From an uncultured Stenotrophomonas sp. (GTDB lineage Bacteria > Pseudomonadota > Gammaproteobacteria > Xanthomonadales > Xanthomonadaceae), in assembly GCF_945952405.1 (NCBI RefSeq), contig NZ_CAMFIA010000019.1, positions 1 to 64,000 of the forward strand: a stretch of DNA of 64,000 nucleotides, read 5' to 3'. Position 1 is the stretch's first letter. Every line of letters begins with the position of its first letter. The notes under the pieces were generated by a model. The model worked only from the letters and a program-made list of their open reading frames with translations. It was not told where the DNA came from and did no database searches. Shown piece by piece: positions 43,758-51,945 of this stretch. Both the position numbers and the translations under genes were made by a program.

Positions 43758-44488
43758 GCCGCGTCCTCCGCCAGCAGCCAGGCGGCCGCCAGGCCGGCCA
43801 GCGCGCCACTGGCCACGTACCATGCGCCGGGAATCAGCAGGTAGGTGGCAGCAGCGACCACCAGGCTGACCAGCCACGGCCGTGCTGCCTTCACGCCTTG
43901 CCACATGCCACGCAGCAGCACCAGGAACACGGCCGGGAACGCCATGTCGAAGCCATAGGCGTGGATGTCGCCCAGCATCGGGCCGACGATCGCGCCGAGG
44001 GCGGTACAGGCCACCCAGACCGTGTACAGGCCTGCCGAGACACCCAGGTAGTAGGCCAGGCTGAATCCGAGCGCACGGCGACGCGCATCGGCGACGCCCA
44101 GTGCCCAGCTTTCGTCGCACATGAAGAACAGTGCCGGCAGCACGCGGCGGCGTGGCAGGTGCTGCAGCAGCGGGGCCAGGCTGGCACCCATCAGCAGATG
44201 GCGGCTGTTGACCAGTGCGGTAATCGCCACGATCAGCGCGATATGGGGCGGCGAGGTCCACAGTTCGACGGCGGCGAACTCCGAGCCGCCGGCAAAGTTG
44301 AGGCCGGTCATCAACGGCACTTCCAACGCGCTCAGGCCCTTCTGGGCGGCCTGGGCGCCAAGGACCAGGGCGAACGGGATGAAGCCGATCATGACCGGCA
44401 CGGCGGCACGCAGGCCGCGCAGGAACTCGGCGCGCGGCGCGGTATCGCAGGCGGCGTCAGGCAGGGGGAGGGTGGTGCGGGCGTCCAT
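43754..44488 (-). CDS. azlC: AzlC-type branched-chain amino acid exporter large subunit
   Basis: 244 residues, about seven membrane helices. Family motifs are GLRAAVPVMIGFIPFALVLGAQAAQKGLS, NFAGGSEFAAVELW, LVNSRHLLMGASLAP and DESWALG. It exports valine/leucine-type amino acids or methionine with AzlD. The 125-bp gap to the divergent Lrp-family gene probably holds the shared control region. Confidence 0.92.
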   Translation of the reverse strand: MDARTTLPLPDAACDTAPRAEFLRGLRAAVPVMIGFIPFALVLGAQAAQKGLSALEVPLMTGLNFAGGSEFAAVELWTSPPHIALIVAITALVNSRHLLMGASLAPLLQHLPRRRVLPALFFMCDESWALGVADARRRALGFSLAYYLGVSAGLYTVWVACTALGAIVGPMLGDIHAYGFDMAFPAVFLVLLRGMWQGVKAARPWLVSLVVAAATYLLIPGAWYVASGALAGLAAAWLLAEDAA

Positions 44489-44613
44489 CGAGCGGTGACG
44501 AGGTGGGGGTGGCCCATGCTAGCGGGCCGAACACGAAATCGGGTTGCGTTGATGCCATTCAGTTCGGGAAGATTGATATTTCCTGCGGCAATAAGCGAAA
44601 GGGATGGAATTCC

Positions 44614-45078
44614 ATGCAGTACCAGCTCGACAACCTCGATCGCCGTATCCTCGACGCCCTGCAGCGTGACGGCCGCCTGCAGAATCTCGAGCTGGCCCGC
44701 CAGGTGGGGCTATCGCCGTCGGCCTGCCTGCGCCGGGTGCGGTTGCTGGAGGACGGCGGCTACATCGATCGCTACGTGGCGCTGCTGAATGAGGCGAAAG
44801 TCGGCCGTGGCTTCACCGTGTTCGTGCGGGTCTGGTTGCGTGGCCAGGACGAGGACACCACCAATCACTTCATCAACAGCATCAAGTCTTTCCCGGAAGT
44901 CCTTGAATGCCATCTGATGGCGGGCGACTGTGATTTCCTGCTGCGGGTCGCCGTTGCGGACCTGGATGCCTACCGGCAGTTCCAGATGCAGCACCTGAAC
45001 CGGATTGCCGGGGTGCAGAACACCAAGACCGAGATCCCGATGCAGCGGATCAAGCAGACCACCCAGTTGCCGCTTTGA
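44614..45078 (+). CDS. Lrp/AsnC-family transcription regulator
   Basis: 154 residues from the ATG at 44614 (AAAGGGATGG upstream). N-terminal winged helix LDNLDRRILDALQRDGRLQNLELARQVGLSPSACLRRV, then the ligand-binding RAM domain with ECHLMAGDCDFLLRV. It is transcribed away from azlCD, so amino acid-responsive control of the exporter is likely. Confidence 0.92.
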   Translation: MQYQLDNLDRRILDALQRDGRLQNLELARQVGLSPSACLRRVRLLEDGGYIDRYVALLNEAKVGRGFTVFVRVWLRGQDEDTTNHFINSIKSFPEVLECHLMAGDCDFLLRVAVADLDAYRQFQMQHLNRIAGVQNTKTEIPMQRIKQTTQLPL

Positions 45079-45092
45079 GGGAGGGGGGGGCG

Positions 45093-45109
45093 GCCGGGTT
45101 GCACCCGGC
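45093..45109 (+). terminator. Hairpin after the Lrp-family gene
   Basis: GCCGGGT and ACCCGGC pair perfectly around a 3-nt loop, 15 bp after the stop and just after an eight-G run (45083-45090). There is no T tract, so its strength as a terminator is uncertain. Confidence 0.5.
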
Positions 45110-45141
45110 TCCCGCAGAGGCAACAGCCGAGGCCACCGGCG

Positions 45142-45155
45142 GTCATCGCAATGAC
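45142..45155. promoter_or_regulatory. Perfect inverted repeat upstream of the VreA-like gene
   Basis: GTCAT-CGCA-ATGAC is an exact 5-4-5 palindrome, 104 bp before the VreA-like start. It is a candidate regulator site; the protein that binds it is unknown. It does not match the FNR consensus. Confidence 0.35.
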
Positions 45156-45258
45156 ATGTCGCACCGGTACGGTTTGAGCCCGCTTGCTGGGTGCGTGCGG
45201 ACCGGACCTCCGGTCGTACCGCGTGTCCAGTGCAGCTGCTGTCGCTGCCGAGGGTCAT

Positions 45259-45939
45259 GTGTTCTACGTCAGGGGGCTGAATGGACACCATGCAGTCAGA
45301 ACTTGGAAAGTGGCCATCGCCGCATGGCTGCTGCTGTCCTTTGCCGCTGCCGCGCAGGACGGCATTCATGCCTACGACATTCCGGCGCAACCGCTGGAAC
45401 AGGCGGTCGAGCGCTTCAGCGTCATCAGCGGGTGGTCGGTGATGTACCCGGGCGATCTTGCCGCCGGCCGCAGCAGCCATGCGCTGCAGGCCAGCCTGCC
45501 GCCGCTGCCTGCACTGCAGATGCTGCTGCAGGACACCGGCATCGAGGCCGAGCTGACCGGTGCGCAGCGGGTGGTGCTGCGCCGGAGCACGCATGCTCTG
45601 GCCGAAACCGGTGGCGGCGCCGACCTACCCGAGGCCGAGCGCCGGCGTCGCTATGGCGGCCTGCAGCAGCGGCTGCGCGAAGCGTTCTGTGACGACCCTG
45701 CGATTGCACCCGGCCGCTATGCCGCGACGTTGCGTTTCCGCGTCGGCGGCGACGGCCAGGTACAGGCTCCCGAACTGGTGTCCGGCAGTGGCAGTGCCGG
45801 CCGCGATGCGCGCCTGCTGCAGGCCCTGCAGGCACTGCAGCTGGAGGCCGCTGCGGCAGCGCTTCCGCAGCCGGTCACCCTGCAGATCCGTCCTTCCGGC
45901 AACGACCACGACTGTGGCCGGCGCCCGCCCCTTCCATGA
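45259..45939 (+). CDS. VreA-like signalling protein: STN domain plus TonB C-terminal-like domain
   Basis: 226 residues if begun at GTG 45259, which follows GAGG; no ATG is in frame nearby. Signal peptide WKVAIAAWLLLSFAAAAQ. Residues 38-109 form an STN (secretin/TonB short N-terminal) domain: YDIPAQPLEQAVERFSVISG and LQMLLQDTGIEAEL. Residues 140-215 resemble the TonB C-terminal domain (AATLRFRVGGDGQVQAPELVSGSG). There is no beta-barrel. This matches VreA of P. aeruginosa, the first component of the PUMA3 cell-surface signalling system. It should relay an envelope signal to the anti-sigma protein encoded two genes later. Confidence 0.78.
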   Translation: MFYVRGLNGHHAVRTWKVAIAAWLLLSFAAAAQDGIHAYDIPAQPLEQAVERFSVISGWSVMYPGDLAAGRSSHALQASLPPLPALQMLLQDTGIEAELTGAQRVVLRRSTHALAETGGGADLPEAERRRRYGGLQQRLREAFCDDPAIAPGRYAATLRFRVGGDGQVQAPELVSGSGSAGRDARLLQALQALQLEAAAAALPQPVTLQIRPSGNDHDCGRRPPLP

Positions 45940-45955
45940 CTTCAAGGATTCGAAC

Positions 45956-46486
45956 ATGAGCAACGGTACGGCTGGGGCAGTTGACCTGATGGACCATCTG
46001 CTGGGCGCCTACGACGAGCTGAAGCGTCGCCTGGTCCGCAAGCTGGGCTCGGAGGAGCTGGCGGGCGATGCGCTGCAGGACACCTGGATGCGGCTGAGCG
46101 CGCGCCGCGACCGCCTGGACGCGGTGCAGAACCCCGCGGCCTATCTGCTGCGCATGGCGATGAACACCGTGATCGACCGCCAGCGTGCCGACCACCGCCT
46201 GCTGAGCCTGGAAGAGGTGGACACGCTGATGGACATGGCCGACCCGGCACCGGGCCCGGCGCAGGCTGCGGAACTGGATTTCGCACTGGAAGACATGGTC
46301 GGGCTGCTGCAGCGCATGCCGGAGCGCCGCCGTCGCATCCTGCTGGCGATCCGCGTCGACGGCCTGCAGCAGCGGGATGTCGCCGATCACCTGGGGGTGT
46401 CGCTGCGGCTGGTACAGCGTGAACTGAAGGCGGCCCAGGACTACCTGGCCGAACGCAGCGGCCAGGGGCGCCAGGTGCGGTTCTGA
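45956..46486 (+). CDS. ECF (iron-starvation/VreI-type) sigma factor
   Basis: 176 residues from the ATG at 45956. Region 2 covers YDELKRRLVRKLGSEELAGDALQDTWMRL and AAYLLRMAMNTVIDRQRA; region 4 reads LLQRMPERRRRILLAIRVDGLQQRDVADHLGVSLRLVQREL. It belongs to the FecI-like class controlled by a FecR protein, which follows. Likely targets are the type II secretion, DING and exoprotein genes downstream, by analogy with VreI. Confidence 0.9.
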   Translation: MSNGTAGAVDLMDHLLGAYDELKRRLVRKLGSEELAGDALQDTWMRLSARRDRLDAVQNPAAYLLRMAMNTVIDRQRADHRLLSLEEVDTLMDMADPAPGPAQAAELDFALEDMVGLLQRMPERRRRILLAIRVDGLQQRDVADHLGVSLRLVQRELKAAQDYLAERSGQGRQVRF

Positions 46487-46555
46487 GCGGCGGCATCCGT
46501 CTACACTTTGACGCCGAGCAGAACCCCGCAGCGTGCGGGTCCGGCATGAGCTCCC

Positions 46556-47536
46556 ATGGATCCTGACGATCGCCCGCAACGCCCGCTGGATGCCGTCGAG
46601 CGTCAGGCCCACGCGTGGGTGGTGCGGCTGACCTCGGGCGAAGCCACCGCCGCCGATGGACGCAGGTTCCGCGCGTGGTGCGAGGCTGATCCGCGCCATC
46701 GTGAAGCGTTCGGCCGTGCGCGTCGGCAATGGGAGCAGGTGCGCGTGGCCGGCGAACAGCTGCCGCGCGACGCGCGCCAGCCCATCGCGCCATCACCGGT
46801 GCAGCGCTGGAGCCGCCGCGCCTTCCTGGGGGCTGCGATTGCCGCGCCCGCCAGCCTGGCGGTGGTGGCGGCACTGCGCCCCCCGCTGGGGCTGTGGCCG
46901 TCGGTGACGGCGATGGCGGCCGATTTCCACACCGGCACCGGCGAGCGGTTGCAGATTGCACCGGTGCCGCAGTTGAAGATCGAACTGGATACGCAGAGCA
47001 GCCTGCGCCGTCGCGCTGATGCGCAGGGCGAAGGGTTCGAACTGGTGCAGGGCCAGGCGGCGATCGAAACCCTGGCCGGCCTGCGCCTGGCGTTGTTTGC
47101 CGGGCCGGGCTGCGTGGTCGCCGATGAAGGTGCGGTGCGCCTGGACGTCCGCAATACCAACGGCCAGGTGCGGGTGACCTGCCTGCACGGCAGTGCCCGC
47201 ATCGAGCACCCGCAGGGGCGGCTGCAGCTGCAGGCCGGCCAGCAGACCGGCTACGACGAACGTCTCAGCGGCGTGGTGGCCGAAGCGGTCGCCTCGGAAG
47301 TGAGTGCCTGGACCGAGGGCATGCTGGTGTTCCGCCGTGCTCCCTTGCACGAGGTGGTGGAGGAGATCAACCGCTATCGCCGCGGCAAAGTGCTGCTGGG
47401 CGAATCGGCATTGGCGCGCGCCCCGGTCAGCGGTCGCTTCCGCATCGATGATCCGGACGCAGCGCTGGAGCAGCTGCGGCTGACCCTGTCGCTGGATCTG
47501 CGTCGCTTTCCGGGTGGCATTGCCGTCCTTGGTTAG
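46556..47536 (+). CDS. FecR/VreR-type anti-sigma factor with twin-arginine signal
   Basis: 326 residues. Residues 10-55 are the DUF4880 cytoplasmic anti-sigma domain (AHAWVVRLTSGEATAADGRRF, CEADPRHREAFGRA). The membrane segment at about 85-108 begins SRRAFLGAAIAAPAS, a Tat-type twin-arginine motif. The periplasmic FecR domain (120-225) and a C-terminal STN-like part (EVVEEINRYRRGKVLL) follow. It holds the sigma factor until the VreA-like protein signals. Confidence 0.9.
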   Translation: MDPDDRPQRPLDAVERQAHAWVVRLTSGEATAADGRRFRAWCEADPRHREAFGRARRQWEQVRVAGEQLPRDARQPIAPSPVQRWSRRAFLGAAIAAPASLAVVAALRPPLGLWPSVTAMAADFHTGTGERLQIAPVPQLKIELDTQSSLRRRADAQGEGFELVQGQAAIETLAGLRLALFAGPGCVVADEGAVRLDVRNTNGQVRVTCLHGSARIEHPQGRLQLQAGQQTGYDERLSGVVAEAVASEVSAWTEGMLVFRRAPLHEVVEEINRYRRGKVLLGESALARAPVSGRFRIDDPDAALEQLRLTLSLDLRRFPGGIAVLG

Positions 47537-47594
47537 ATGAAGACGCTGGCCGTGCGCGCCGCGCAGGGCTGTTGCAAGCAAGGAGAAGCCAAGG

Positions 47595-48146
47595 ATGCGC
47601 AACGAGACCATCGGTGTGCTGGATCTGCGCCGCAATCTGTCGGCGCTGCTGGAAACCACGCAGCGACGGCCGTTGATGGTGCATCGTTATGGGTCGCCCT
47701 GGGTGTGCGTGGTCTCCGACGCACAGTGGCAGCAGCAGGCCGTGCTGCTGGAATTCGACCCGCAGTCGCATCCACTGGCGATGCTGCTGCGCCTGCAGCA
47801 GCAGGTACTGCCCCTGGCCGAGGCCGGGGCACTGCCACCTGCGGCACTGGCACGCGCGCTGCTGCTGATGGGCATGCATGGCATCGACAGCCTCGTTCAG
47901 CTGCACGAGCAGGTGCAGCATCATCGACTGTGGCACTGGTTCGTGGCCGGCACGCATGGCCTGATGGACGGCTGGCAGCTGCCGGCACTGCGCGTGGCGA
48001 TGGCGTCGTGGCTGGATGACGCAGGCATGACCGACGCACTCGCGGCGTTCGCCCAGCGCAGTGACGTGGCGGTGCTGGCGCGGCGCTGCGGCGGAGACGT
48101 GCCGCGGCTGGAACGTGAAGCCTGCAGGTGCATGACGCTGCAGTGA
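47595..48146 (+). CDS. Phd-antitoxin-like domain fused to an IS5-transposase-like helical segment (1)
   Basis: 183 residues; AAGGAGAAGCCAAGG precedes the ATG. Residues 1-45 resemble the Phd/YefM antitoxin N-domain (IGVLDLRRNLSALLETTQRRPLMVHRYGSPWVCVVS). After a Gln/Leu-rich linker, residues 83-130 look like the DUF772 N-terminal helical domain of IS5-type transposases (ARALLLMGMHGIDSLVQL, EQVQHHRLWHWFVAG). No catalytic DDE part and no toxin gene are nearby. A paralogue follows at 48267. Both sit between anti-sigma and secretion genes. Perhaps a DNA-binding regulator made from a domesticated transposase; this is inference. Confidence 0.65.
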   Translation: MRNETIGVLDLRRNLSALLETTQRRPLMVHRYGSPWVCVVSDAQWQQQAVLLEFDPQSHPLAMLLRLQQQVLPLAEAGALPPAALARALLLMGMHGIDSLVQLHEQVQHHRLWHWFVAGTHGLMDGWQLPALRVAMASWLDDAGMTDALAAFAQRSDVAVLARRCGGDVPRLEREACRCMTLQ

Positions 48147-48266
48147 CAGTAGGGATGAAGCGCCACGCAGTGCACAGAGATGCATTCGCATTGTCGTTTC
48201 GCCAGCCTTGCCGACGTCTTCTCCAGAGTACGACGCACCGCGCGTCACGGAGCACAGGCGGCGCCG

Positions 48267-48851
48267 ATGGCAGACAGTCGCAGGATCAGCATGCTGGAGC
48301 TCGATCGCCACCTGAGCCAGTCACTGGAGCAGGCCCGGCACGCGCCCCTGAACGTGCAGCGCTATGGGCATTCATGGGTGTGGGTACTGTCCAGCGATGC
48401 CTGGGCGGATGCAGGGCGCTGGGCAGCACTGGACAGCTCATCGCATCCGCTGCTGGCAGTGCGCAGGGCGCTTGACCCGCAGCTGCGGCCCTGGCCTGAG
48501 GCCGCCATGACCCTGTTGCCGTTCGACGCCGGCGACCCGCGCCAGCTGCAACGTGCGGCGCTGCTGGTGGTGCTGCGTGACCTGCGCAGTGCGCAGCGCG
48601 TGCACGACGACCTGCGCTACCACCAGGCCTATCGGCAGTTCATTGGCCTCGACCACGGCAAGGCCTGGTCACCGATGCAGTGCGTGCGCCTGCTCCAGGC
48701 CTGCTCGCATCCACTGCTGCAAGGCTGCATCGAAGCAACGTTGCGGGGTATTCCTGCGCACCTGCTGGATGCAGCGTGCGTTGCGGCCACGCGTGTGGCA
48801 CCGCTGCAGGCGCAGGCACAGCGAATAGCAGGCGGATGTTTATCGTACTGA
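48267..48851 (+). CDS. Phd-antitoxin-like domain fused to an IS5-transposase-like helical segment (2)
   Basis: 194 residues from the ATG at 48267 (MADSRRISMLELDRHL); an upstream in-frame ATG at 48180 adds 29 less likely residues. Same plan as the preceding gene: a Phd-like start (ISMLELDRHLSQSLEQAR, LNVQRYGHSWVWVLS), then residues 93-140 with RAALLVVLRDLRSAQ, HDDLRYHQAYRQFIGLDHG, again close to the DUF772 pattern. Sequence identity between the two is low but the order of blocks is the same, indicating an old duplication. Weak ribosome-binding site. Confidence 0.65.
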   Translation: MADSRRISMLELDRHLSQSLEQARHAPLNVQRYGHSWVWVLSSDAWADAGRWAALDSSSHPLLAVRRALDPQLRPWPEAAMTLLPFDAGDPRQLQRAALLVVLRDLRSAQRVHDDLRYHQAYRQFIGLDHGKAWSPMQCVRLLQACSHPLLQGCIEATLRGIPAHLLDAACVAATRVAPLQAQAQRIAGGCLSY

Positions 48852-48858
48852 CACATGC

Positions 48859-48881
48859 ACCGCTGACCATGGCGCAGCGGT
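48859..48881 (+). promoter_or_regulatory. Hairpin between the Phd-like gene and gspG
   Basis: ACCGCTG and CAGCGGT pair perfectly around a 9-nt loop, in the 57-bp gap before gspG. With no T run it may be an attenuator or mRNA processing site rather than a terminator. Confidence 0.4.
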
Positions 48882-48908
48882 CTCTTCCAGGATGACGAGG
48901 GCGGAACA

Positions 48909-49346
48909 ATGGCAAGGCAGGTGGGTGGTCGCAGGACTCGGCAGCAGGGTTTCAGCCTGATCGAGATCATGGTGGTGGTGGTGATCATCGGCATTCTCGC
49001 CGCGCTGATCGTACCGCGGTTGATGGACCGTCCCGACCAGGCGCGCGTGGTCGCGGCGCGGCAGGACATCGCGGCGCTGATGCAGGCGTTGAAGCTGTTC
49101 AAGCTGGACAACGGGCGCTACCCGAGCGCCGAGCAGGGCCTGCAGGCACTGGTGAAGCCGCCACAGGGTAGTGGCGCGATGCCGGTCTCGCCCTATCTGG
49201 ACCGCCTTCCGAACGATCCGTGGGGCCATCCGTACCAGTACCAGGTTCCCGGCACCCACGGCGACATCGATGTGTTCTCGCTGGGCGCGGACAGCAAGCC
49301 CGGTGGCGACGCCGGGAACGCGGACATCGGTTCCTGGCAACTGTGA
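48909..49346 (+). CDS. gspG: Type II secretion major pseudopilin
   Basis: 145 residues. Prepilin cleavage site and helix QQGFSLIEIMVVVVIIGILAALIVP with Glu at +5. The family core is DNGRYPSAEQGLQALV and DPWGHPYQYQVPG, with the calcium-site aspartates in FSLGADSKPGGDAGNADIGSW. It builds the pseudopilus. First gene of the secretion operon G-K-L-M-D-E-F. Confidence 0.95.
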   Translation: MARQVGGRRTRQQGFSLIEIMVVVVIIGILAALIVPRLMDRPDQARVVAARQDIAALMQALKLFKLDNGRYPSAEQGLQALVKPPQGSGAMPVSPYLDRLPNDPWGHPYQYQVPGTHGDIDVFSLGADSKPGGDAGNADIGSWQL

Positions 49347-49355
49347 GGCGAGCCG

Positions 49356-50261
49356 ATGGCAACCCGGATGCGTTCGGTGGCGTTGGCCCGCCAGCGCGGC
49401 ATGGCAGTGATCGTGGCGATGCTGGTGGTGGCGCTGGTAGCGGTGATCGCCACCGCCCTGCTGACCCGCCAGTCTGCGCAGTTGCGCGCGCTGCGGGGCG
49501 AGCAGCTGCGCGCCCAGGTGCGGATGGCGGTGGACGCCACGCTGGAGCGCGCGGCCCAGCAGCTGCGCGAGGATGTGCAGGAGCAGCTGACCACTGTTCG
49601 CAGCGGGCGCTGGGCGCGGCCGTTGCGCTCGCAGGTGCCGCTGCCGGTGCAGTTGCAGCTGGTTGATGCACAGTCAATGTTCAATCTACGCAACCTGCTG
49701 GCGCATGGCAGGCCCGATCCGGAAGCGCGGCGCGCGTTCATCGCGTTGTGTGCCGGGCAGGGGCTGGGGCAGGGCGCTTGCGCATCCGCAGCGGATCATA
49801 TCCAGGCACGCCTGCGCGATGGCGACATCCAGGCGCAGGCGCCGCTGCCACGCGAGTCCCTGATCGAGCAGGCGTTCGCCGGTGCCGACCCCGTCGCCGT
49901 GCAGGCGCTGGCACGGCGCACCGTGGTGCTGCCGGCGCAGACCCTGGTCAACGCCAACACCAGTGATTCCAGCGTGCTGCAGGCGGTCATGCCCAGTGTC
50001 GAGCCTGGGCGCATGCAGGCGCTGCTCAGTGAGCGCGATGGGGGCCACTGGTTGCTCAATCGCGGTGACATCGCCAATCGCCTTCAACTGAGCGACGCGC
50101 AGATGGAACTGGTACCCCTTGGCATCCATAGCGAGTGGTTCCTCGCCGTCGGCCAGGTGCAGGCCGATGAGAGTGTGGTCGACTTCCGCGCGCTGATCTG
50201 GCGCGAGTACCGCGACGACGGCGTGCGTGTGCAACGTGTGTGGACGAGGATCGGTGCATGA
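49356..50261 (+). CDS. gspK: Type II secretion pseudopilus tip protein
   Basis: 301 residues. Prepilin-like start RQRGMAVIVAMLVVALVAVIATALL, Gly-Met at the cleavage site and no Glu at +5 as usual for GspK. LVDAQSMFNLRNLL and LVNANTSDSSVLQAVMP belong to the GspK core. It normally caps a tip complex with GspI and GspJ, which are not in this operon. Overlaps gspL by 4 bp. Confidence 0.9.
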   Translation: MATRMRSVALARQRGMAVIVAMLVVALVAVIATALLTRQSAQLRALRGEQLRAQVRMAVDATLERAAQQLREDVQEQLTTVRSGRWARPLRSQVPLPVQLQLVDAQSMFNLRNLLAHGRPDPEARRAFIALCAGQGLGQGACASAADHIQARLRDGDIQAQAPLPRESLIEQAFAGADPVAVQALARRTVVLPAQTLVNANTSDSSVLQAVMPSVEPGRMQALLSERDGGHWLLNRGDIANRLQLSDAQMELVPLGIHSEWFLAVGQVQADESVVDFRALIWREYRDDGVRVQRVWTRIGA

Positions 50262-51421
50262 GCGTGCAGCTGAGGGTGCGCCTGCCGGCGCTGGAGCGCC
50301 TGGGTGCGGACAGCGAGGTCGAATGGGCCCAGCTGCAGAAAGGGATTGCCCAGGCCCAGGGGCGCGCGCCGCTGGCCCTGCTCGGGCAGCGCTATGCCCA
50401 GGCCGAGGTGCTGGCCAGCCTCGATCCGCATGACCTGATCCTGCTGGAACTGCAGCTGCCACCGCTGTCGGGTCGTCGGCTGCAGGCGGCATTGCAGGGG
50501 GAAGTGGAAGCGATGCTGCTGGACGACCTGCAGGAGGTGGCACTGGCGCATGGCAGCCAGGCGGCCGACGGCAGCGTGCCGGTGGCGTGGCTCGGCCTGC
50601 AGGTGATCGTGCAGGCGCAGCAGCTGCTTGCGTCATGTGGTCTGCGACTGCAGGCGCTGTACCCGACGCCATTGCTGCTGCCCTGGCAGAGCGGGCAGGC
50701 GACGCTGCAGGCCAGTGGTGAGCACCTGCTGGTGCGCAGCGGGCGTGACCGCGGCCTGGTGCAGTGGTGCGGCGGTCGTGACTCAGGCGCGGTGATGCAG
50801 GCGCTGGCGGCGCGGCTGCAGCAGGCAGGCGTTGAGGCCGTGCAATGGGTCGGCAGCGTGCCATCGGCATGGCCGCAAAGCATGCCAGCATCTGTGTTGG
50901 CACACGAACTGCAGGCCAGTGGCCCGCTCCCCGGCTGGTCGCTGCCGCTGCCTGGCGGCGGACGGCAGGCGCCGCGGCTGGCGATCGGGCTGGCGCTGGC
51001 GGCCGTGCTGCTGGCCGCGCTCGGGCTGCAGCTGCAGGTCTCGCGCTGGCGCAGCGAGGGCGAGGCGTTGCAGCAGGACATGGCACGCCAGTTCAGCGCG
51101 CACTTTCCGGAGATCACCGACGTGGTCGACCCGGTGCTGCAGGCGCGGCGCGCGCTGTCCGTTCCGCCATCGGCACCGCCGTTGCCACCCCTGCAGCGAC
51201 AAGTCGCCAGCACGCTGCAGGCGGTCCCGGAGCTGGGCGGACAGGTGCGCGGCCTGCGCTATCAATCCGGCCAGCTGGAGCTGGAGCTGGATGCCGAAGC
51301 GCAGGCCGTGGTCGATGACGCGCAGCGGTTGGAGCAGTGGCAGCAGGCGGCGCAGGCGCAGGGCCTGCTGCTGGTGCGCGAAGCGGGTGGTCGCCTGCGC
51401 GTGAGCGGAGGTGGGCAGTGA
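50258..51421 (+). CDS. gspL: Type II secretion assembly-platform protein GspL
   Basis: 387 residues from the ATG at 50258, overlapping the gspK stop. Cytoplasmic actin-like part (about 1-225), with LPPLSGRRLQAALQGEVEAMLLDD typical of GspL, then one transmembrane helix (LAIGLALAAVLLAALGLQL, about 245-263) and a periplasmic ferredoxin-like domain. It links the GspE ATPase to the platform. Sequence is Leu/Gln/Ala-rich. Confidence 0.85.
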   Translation: MSVQLRVRLPALERLGADSEVEWAQLQKGIAQAQGRAPLALLGQRYAQAEVLASLDPHDLILLELQLPPLSGRRLQAALQGEVEAMLLDDLQEVALAHGSQAADGSVPVAWLGLQVIVQAQQLLASCGLRLQALYPTPLLLPWQSGQATLQASGEHLLVRSGRDRGLVQWCGGRDSGAVMQALAARLQQAGVEAVQWVGSVPSAWPQSMPASVLAHELQASGPLPGWSLPLPGGGRQAPRLAIGLALAAVLLAALGLQLQVSRWRSEGEALQQDMARQFSAHFPEITDVVDPVLQARRALSVPPSAPPLPPLQRQVASTLQAVPELGGQVRGLRYQSGQLELELDAEAQAVVDDAQRLEQWQQAAQAQGLLLVREAGGRLRVSGGGQ

Positions 51422-51945
51422 CCGCCGCCGCGCTGCGCCTGGGCGCGGGCGCAGCGGGCCTGCAGCGGCGATGGCAGCGCCTGCCGCCGCGCGACCGGCT
51501 GATGCTGCGGGCGATGGTCGCAGCGCTGCTGGTCGCCAGCCTGTGGTCGTTCTGGCTGGAGCCGCTGTTGAAGCAGCGCACCTACTGGCAGGCCGAACTG
51601 CCGCGGCTGCAGGCGCAGGCGCAGGCATTGGCGCCACTGCTGCGTGCGCGCGAGCGCCGGCAGCAGGCGCAGGGGCAACGCCCCACGCTGGCCGGCCTGC
51701 GCGAGCAGATCCGCTCCGCCGGCCTTGCCAAGGGGCTGCATATCGAAGCGCGCGACGGACACTGGCACCTGCAGGTACAGGCGGTGCCCGCCGACGCGTT
51801 GTGGAACTGGCTGCTGCCGTTGCTGGCTGATCCGGCCATCGAGCTACAGCAGCTGCAACTGACACGCACAGGGGATGCGAACATGCCGGCGGCACGGATT
51901 TCCGGAAACATCGAAGTGGCACTCTCTGCGGGTGGCCATCCATGA
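51418..51945 (+). CDS. gspM: Type II secretion assembly-platform protein GspM
   Basis: 175 residues from a GTG at 51418 (GTGA overlap with gspL; GGAGG 6 nt upstream). One membrane helix (LRAMVAALLVASLWSFWL, about 28-46), a coiled stretch, then a small periplasmic domain (GLREQIRSAGLAKGLHIEARDGHW). It partners GspL. Identified mainly by place and topology. Confidence 0.8.
   Translation: MTAAALRLGAGAAGLQRRWQRLPPRDRLMLRAMVAALLVASLWSFWLEPLLKQRTYWQAELPRLQAQAQALAPLLRARERRQQAQGQRPTLAGLREQIRSAGLAKGLHIEARDGHWHLQVQAVPADALWNWLLPLLADPAIELQQLQLTRTGDANMPAARISGNIEVALSAGGHP

Noticed and set aside
45560..45955. Long N-terminal extension of the ECF sigma factor
   Set aside because: The extra open frame overlaps the VreA-like gene in another frame; the ATG at 45956 gives a normal-length sigma factor.
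47595..48851. Toxin-antitoxin pair
   Set aside because: Both genes have the antitoxin-like start and neither resembles a known toxin; they look like paralogues.
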